From: Virgibacillus_R byunsanensis
GTDB taxonomy: Bacteria; Bacillota; Bacilli; Bacillales; Amphibacillaceae
DNA: 64,000 nt
Direction of reading: 5' to 3'
Assembly (NCBI RefSeq): GCF_042675965.1
Contig: NZ_JBHTKJ010000007.1
Coordinates: 434,001 to 498,000 of the forward strand
This document shows, one piece after another, positions 60,691 to 64,000 of the stretch (position 1 is the first letter of the stretch; each line of letters starts with the position of its first letter). The notes under the pieces are model-generated. The model saw only the letters and a program-made list of their open reading frames with translations. It was not told the DNA's origin and ran no database searches. The position numbers and the translations under genes are program-made.

Positions 60691-61613
60691 TTTACCAGTC
60701 CTAACATTGGATTACGGTCAATGGATTCCCAATATTGTTCGGTATGTGTTCTATTTGCTATTTCCAATAAATAGTTCCCGTAATCGTTTTTCTCCATTGA
60801 TTTGCCTTTTTCGTATAATGCTTCTCTGCTCATATATCCCATGTAATAGGCAATTTCCTCTAGACATGCTAACTTAAAGCCTTGCCGCTGCTGTGTTATT
60901 TTCACAAATTCAGAGGCTTCAAATAGTGACTCATGTGTTCCAGCATCCATCCAGGCAAACCCTCTTCCTAGTAATTGCACATCTAATTGACCACGTTTCA
61001 AGTATTCTTTGTTGAGGTCAGTGATCTCAAGCTCCCTGCGATTTGAGAAAGTTAGTTTTTTAGAAAATTTTGTTGCTCGATTATCATAGATGTAAAGACC
61101 TGTCACAGCGAAGTCTGATTTTGGTTCTTCCGGTTTTTCTTCCAATGAAATTACTTTTTGATTGTGATCAAATTCTACGACACCGAACCGTTCAGCATCT
61201 TTCACGCGATAACCGAATACGGTTGCATATTTGTGATTGTTTATGGCGTCTCGTAGCAGGGTTGTAAATCCCTGACCATAAAAAATATTGTCTCCTAATA
61301 ACAGTGTGACATCATCCTGACCGATGAAGTCTTCTCCAAGTATGAAGGCCTCCGGTATACCATTTGGCTCTGATTGTTCCTGGTAAGTAAGTGATATACC
61401 AAGTGCTGAGCCATCGCCGAGTAATTCTTGGAATTTCGGTTTATCTTCTGGTGTACTAATAATCATGACATCTTTTATGCCACCCAACATTAATATTGAT
61501 AGCGGATAATAGATCATCGGCTTATCAAAAACAGCTAGCAGATGTTTATTGATAGTATCTGTACTTGGGGAAAGTCTCGTTCCACTACCACCAGCTAATA
61601 TAATACCCTTCAT
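60687..61613 (-). CDS. rmlA: Glucose-1-phosphate thymidylyltransferase
   Basis: 308 residues. MKGIILAGGSGTRLSPSTDTINKHLL is the nucleotidyltransferase signature; LGDNIFYGQGF and FAWMDAGTHESLFEA line the sugar site. It makes dTDP-glucose, the first committed step. ATG 61613 follows GAGGTGG at 6 nt; the longer frame to 61631 is not needed. First gene of the seven-gene minus-strand operon. Confidence 0.95.
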   Translation of the reverse strand: MKGIILAGGSGTRLSPSTDTINKHLLAVFDKPMIYYPLSILMLGGIKDVMIISTPEDKPKFQELLGDGSALGISLTYQEQSEPNGIPEAFILGEDFIGQDDVTLLLGDNIFYGQGFTTLLRDAINNHKYATVFGYRVKDAERFGVVEFDHNQKVISLEEKPEEPKSDFAVTGLYIYDNRATKFSKKLTFSNRRELEITDLNKEYLKRGQLDVQLLGRGFAWMDAGTHESLFEASEFVKITQQRQGFKLACLEEIAYYMGYMSREALYEKGKSMEKNDYGNYLLEIANRTHTEQYWESIDRNPMLGLVK

Positions 61614-61831
61614 TAATACCCACCTCTTCACCGATTTAGATTTTCATCCTACTACACTATTTCCGATTTTAGGGAAAATAATCTTACAATTAAATTGCAA
61701 TTAAATTACGAAGAATTTCCATATAGGAGAGGACATATTGTTATATATAGGTAAAATTCACCTTAAAAATCAGTTTGGTTTGGTCTACTATAGAAGTAAT
61801 AGGATTATCTGAGTTAGGGGAGGGAAGAAAG

Positions 61832-62704
61832 ATGACGCAAAAAATAGCTGTAGTAGTTATTCACGGAGCGGGGACTCCTGATGAAAATTTTGCCGATGAG
61901 ATTGTTACACGTATTGCAAAAGAGTTTGCTAAAAAACTGCCAATCAGTAATTCAGAGCAGGAAATTGTGTTTGAGCCTGTGTTTTGGTCGTCGATTTTCG
62001 AAGTGGAACAGGAAAAACTGTGGGAGCGATTAAATCAAAGTGGTGATTTGGATTTTCCACTTTTACGGCGATTTGTGATTGAATTTTTAGCAGATGCTGT
62101 CGCGTATCAACCTACTGCTCTTGGTAATCAAAATTACGATAAAGTCCATGCTTTAATAGCTGCTTCCATTAATAAGTTAAGGGAGAAAGCTGGACCGCAT
62201 GCACCGTTATGCGTAATTAGTCATAGCCTTGGAACTGTGATTGCAAGTAATTATTTTTATGATTTACAGTTTAGACGGGAAAATATGGGAGTTGAAACGA
62301 AGCGGTGTTCAAGTAATACACCAATTGAGCAATGTGAAACATTGACACTGTTCTATACTTTGGGAAGTCCGATGGCATTATGGTCACTAAGGTATATTGA
62401 TTTCGGCTCACCGATTCAGGTGCCCTCTTCTATGATGAAAACGCAATACCCGAGTGTTCAGGGAGAATGGCTTAACTTTTATGATAAGGATGATGTCCTA
62501 GCCTTTCCCTTGCAAGGATTGAATAGTGCATATGAAGCTGCTGTTACAAAGGATGTACCAGTAAATGCAGGAGGATTGTTAACTAGCTGGAACCCATTGT
62601 CCCATCTTAAATATGATTCGGATAAAGATGTTATTAAACCGATTGTAGAGGGACTCGTCAAGACATGGCGTGAAGTTAATGGGGGTGAAGGGGTTAGACA
62701 GTAA
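61832..62704 (+). CDS. Alpha/beta-hydrolase-type serine hydrolase of unknown substrate
   Basis: 290 residues. AVVVIHGAGTPDENF is the oxyanion strand and CVISHSLGTVIASNY the nucleophile elbow (Ser in GHSxG-like SHSLG); possible acid and base are in YDKDDVLAF and SHLKYD near the end. No signal peptide, so cytoplasmic. ATG 61832 follows GAGGGAAGAAAG. It is divergent from the rml operon and not obviously connected to it. Confidence 0.82.
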   Translation: MTQKIAVVVIHGAGTPDENFADEIVTRIAKEFAKKLPISNSEQEIVFEPVFWSSIFEVEQEKLWERLNQSGDLDFPLLRRFVIEFLADAVAYQPTALGNQNYDKVHALIAASINKLREKAGPHAPLCVISHSLGTVIASNYFYDLQFRRENMGVETKRCSSNTPIEQCETLTLFYTLGSPMALWSLRYIDFGSPIQVPSSMMKTQYPSVQGEWLNFYDKDDVLAFPLQGLNSAYEAAVTKDVPVNAGGLLTSWNPLSHLKYDSDKDVIKPIVEGLVKTWREVNGGEGVRQ

Positions 62705-62718
62705 ACATAACCAAACAA

Positions 62719-62746
62719 AAAGAGCAGTTTAGGATCACTGCTCTTT
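62719..62746. terminator. Bidirectional terminator
   Basis: AAAGAGCAGT and ACTGCTCTTT form a 10-bp stem over an 8-nt loop between convergent genes. Confidence 0.85.
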
Positions 62747-62756
62747 GAATCGAGTG

Positions 62757-63386
62757 TCAACTTTCCATAACAGGTTGATGACAAACTCGCTCTTTAAATT
62801 TTTTGACAGGTATATAAAAACTTTGTATTAACGGACCAATTCCAAATGCAACAAGAATAGTACCGAATCCAATTGGACCTCCGATAATAAATGCAATTAG
62901 CATAATCATTACTTCAATTGCAGTCTTAGAAAAAGCAAGACTTTTACCTGTACGGAAATGAAATGCCATCATTAAATTATCAATTGGATTTCGTGCAAAA
63001 TTGGACTGAAGATAAAAAGAGACCCCAACAGCAATAGAAATAATCCCACTGACTAGCATGCCGATTCTGACTAGTAAAGACGTTATAGCTAATTCAGCAA
63101 AGATAACTTCGAGCCACACATCAATAAATGATCCAATCAGAAACATGGTAACGAGTGCTAAGAAATCGGGTGTCTTTTTGAGTAGGTAGGCATTTAACAA
63201 GATTAATAGTATTCCGTTGATAAAAATCCAACTTCCTACTGTGAGTCCCAGGTTTAATGATAATCCTACAAAAAAAGCATCCCAAGGACCTGCCCCCAAG
63301 TTTGCTAAAATCATCATACTAATACCAAACGTTAAAAAAATTAATCCTACTATATAAAATAAACCAATTATAATCCCGTTTTTCAA
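62757..63386 (-). CDS. YczE/YyaS/YitT family membrane protein
   Basis: 209 residues with five to six hydrophobic segments. FGISMMILANLGAGPWDAFFVGLS and LQSNFARNPIDNLMMAFHFRTG match the YczE family. B. subtilis YczE affects surfactin production, but the general function is unknown. Confidence 0.88.
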   Translation of the reverse strand: MKNGIIIGLFYIVGLIFLTFGISMMILANLGAGPWDAFFVGLSLNLGLTVGSWIFINGILLILLNAYLLKKTPDFLALVTMFLIGSFIDVWLEVIFAELAITSLLVRIGMLVSGIISIAVGVSFYLQSNFARNPIDNLMMAFHFRTGKSLAFSKTAIEVMIMLIAFIIGGPIGFGTILVAFGIGPLIQSFYIPVKKFKERVCHQPVMES

Positions 63387-63589
63387 TACTACACCTTCTT
63401 GACTGATAATTTTTAAACTACCGTTATTTTATCATAGTTTTTGTTTCAAGCACTATTTAATTTCAGGTAACATACATAAGCTACTATCATTTTTCATATA
63501 GTAATACATTAGCAGAATGGAATATTCAATTTAGCTTCTGCATATTATGACCCTATAGATCGATCGTATCACGGAGAGGGTGGAGGAGT

Positions 63590-64000
63590 ATGTGCGGGAT
63601 TACAGGAGTTGTTAATTGGAAGAAAGATGTACGATCTGAGCGGTCTACATTAGGGAAAATGGCGAAAACCATGACATTGCGGGGCCCTGATGATTCACAA
63701 GTTTGGATGGATCAGCATGTGGGATTTGGTCATAAAAGGCTTGCGGTAATTGATATTGATGGTGGTAAACAGCCAATGAGCAAGGTGAAAGATGGTAAAA
63801 CATATACGCTTGTTTATAATGGCGAATTATATAACACGGAGGAATTACGCAAAGAATTACAGAAAAAAGGATATCAGTTTGTTACTACCTCAGATACGGA
63901 GGTACTATTGACTGCCTATATGGAATGGAAAGAAAATTGTGTTGATTATTTGAACGGGATTTATGCATTTGCAATATGGGATAAGGAAAAAGAGCAATTA
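63590..64000 (+). CDS. asnB: Asparagine synthetase (glutamine-hydrolysing), N-terminal part, cut by window end
   Basis: 137 codons are visible. MCGITGVVNW gives the N-terminal nucleophile Cys2 after Met removal; TLRGPDDSQVW, GFGHKRLAVIDIDGGKQPM, YNGELYN and TTSDTEVLL are the class II glutamine amidotransferase motifs. The synthetase domain lies beyond the window. GGTGGAGGAGT is the ribosome binding site. Closest in type to the Bacillus AsnB/AsnO group; which paralogue cannot be told from this part. Confidence 0.92.
   Translation, partial: MCGITGVVNWKKDVRSERSTLGKMAKTMTLRGPDDSQVWMDQHVGFGHKRLAVIDIDGGKQPMSKVKDGKTYTLVYNGELYNTEELRKELQKKGYQFVTTSDTEVLLTAYMEWKENCVDYLNGIYAFAIWDKEKEQL

Overview
The window is a low-GC, gene-dense stretch of a Gram-positive chromosome. 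Strong AGGAGG-type ribosome binding sites, TTG/GTG starts, lipobox proteins, a preQ1-I riboswitch, CcpA-type cre-like sites and Bacillaceae-style GC-rich intergenic repeats point to a member of the Bacillaceae, probably a halotolerant Oceanobacillus/Virgibacillus-like genus (inference; no rRNA is present). No tRNA, rRNA or CRISPR array was recognised. Most of the window is accessory catabolism.

Layout. 1-6270: a peptide-type ABC uptake operon (substrate-binding protein and two permeases) between an M24 peptidase-like gene, cut by the window edge, and an M20 carbamoylase-type amidohydrolase. 6338-17216: a complete trans-4-hydroxyproline regulon. It has a three-gene FAD/[2Fe-2S] dehydrogenase operon on the minus strand, a sigma-54 enhancer-binding regulator, and a plus-strand operon of D-hydroxyproline oxidase, 4-hydroxyproline 2-epimerase, a proline-racemase-like protein lacking both catalytic cysteines, an NhaC-type carrier, a DapA-family deaminase and alpha-ketoglutarate semialdehyde dehydrogenase. 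Both operons start with textbook -24/-12 promoters, and rpoN (sigL) follows directly at 17574. 18900-20900: an aldo/keto reductase, a decayed partial copy of it, and an octapeptide-repeat protein. 21081-29858: a KdgR-type LacI regulator with a perfect 22-bp operator, then PHI, KDPG aldolase, a TRAP transporter, RpiA, KDG kinase, HPS and a Gfo/Idh dehydrogenase. 29869-35490 (minus): an uncharacterised catabolic cluster with a divergent Nramp-like carrier, a nucleotide-sugar-epimerase-like protein, a large DapA-like aldolase, a novel-looking regulator and a Gfo/Idh dehydrogenase. 35663-43131: an SDR, a Zn-alcohol dehydrogenase, a thioesterase, an MBL hydrolase, an SSS symporter and a YtcJ amidohydrolase. 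43594-46914: an Lrp regulator, M42 peptidase and OppA lipoprotein. 47032-49900: heme O synthase, then a preQ1 riboswitch, queF and a queuosine-precursor transporter. 50208-51675: one IS3-family element. 51965-54667: an acyl-CoA-dehydrogenase-like flavoprotein, a small membrane-anchored protein and a YitT protein. 54739-61613 (minus): a dTDP-4-amido-4,6-dideoxyhexose cluster (RmlA, RmlB, GtrB-like glycosyltransferase, WecD-like acetyltransferase, ArnE-like flippase, WecE-like aminotransferase, GT-C-like membrane protein). The end holds a serine hydrolase, a YczE-type membrane protein and the start of an asparagine synthetase.

How the genes work together. The hydroxyproline genes make a full route to 2-oxoglutarate, with structural genes, activator, promoters and sigma factor all in one 12-kb block. 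The kdg operon combines Entner-Doudoroff-type handling of 2-keto-3-deoxy sugar acids with ribulose-monophosphate enzymes. The rml/wec genes supply and use an activated, membrane-linked amino sugar for surface glycosylation. A family of short palindromic repeats (consensus around GCTTGGCGATAAGCCAAGTTTTCTAA) lies between or at the ends of genes at least six times. In one case it has become coding sequence.
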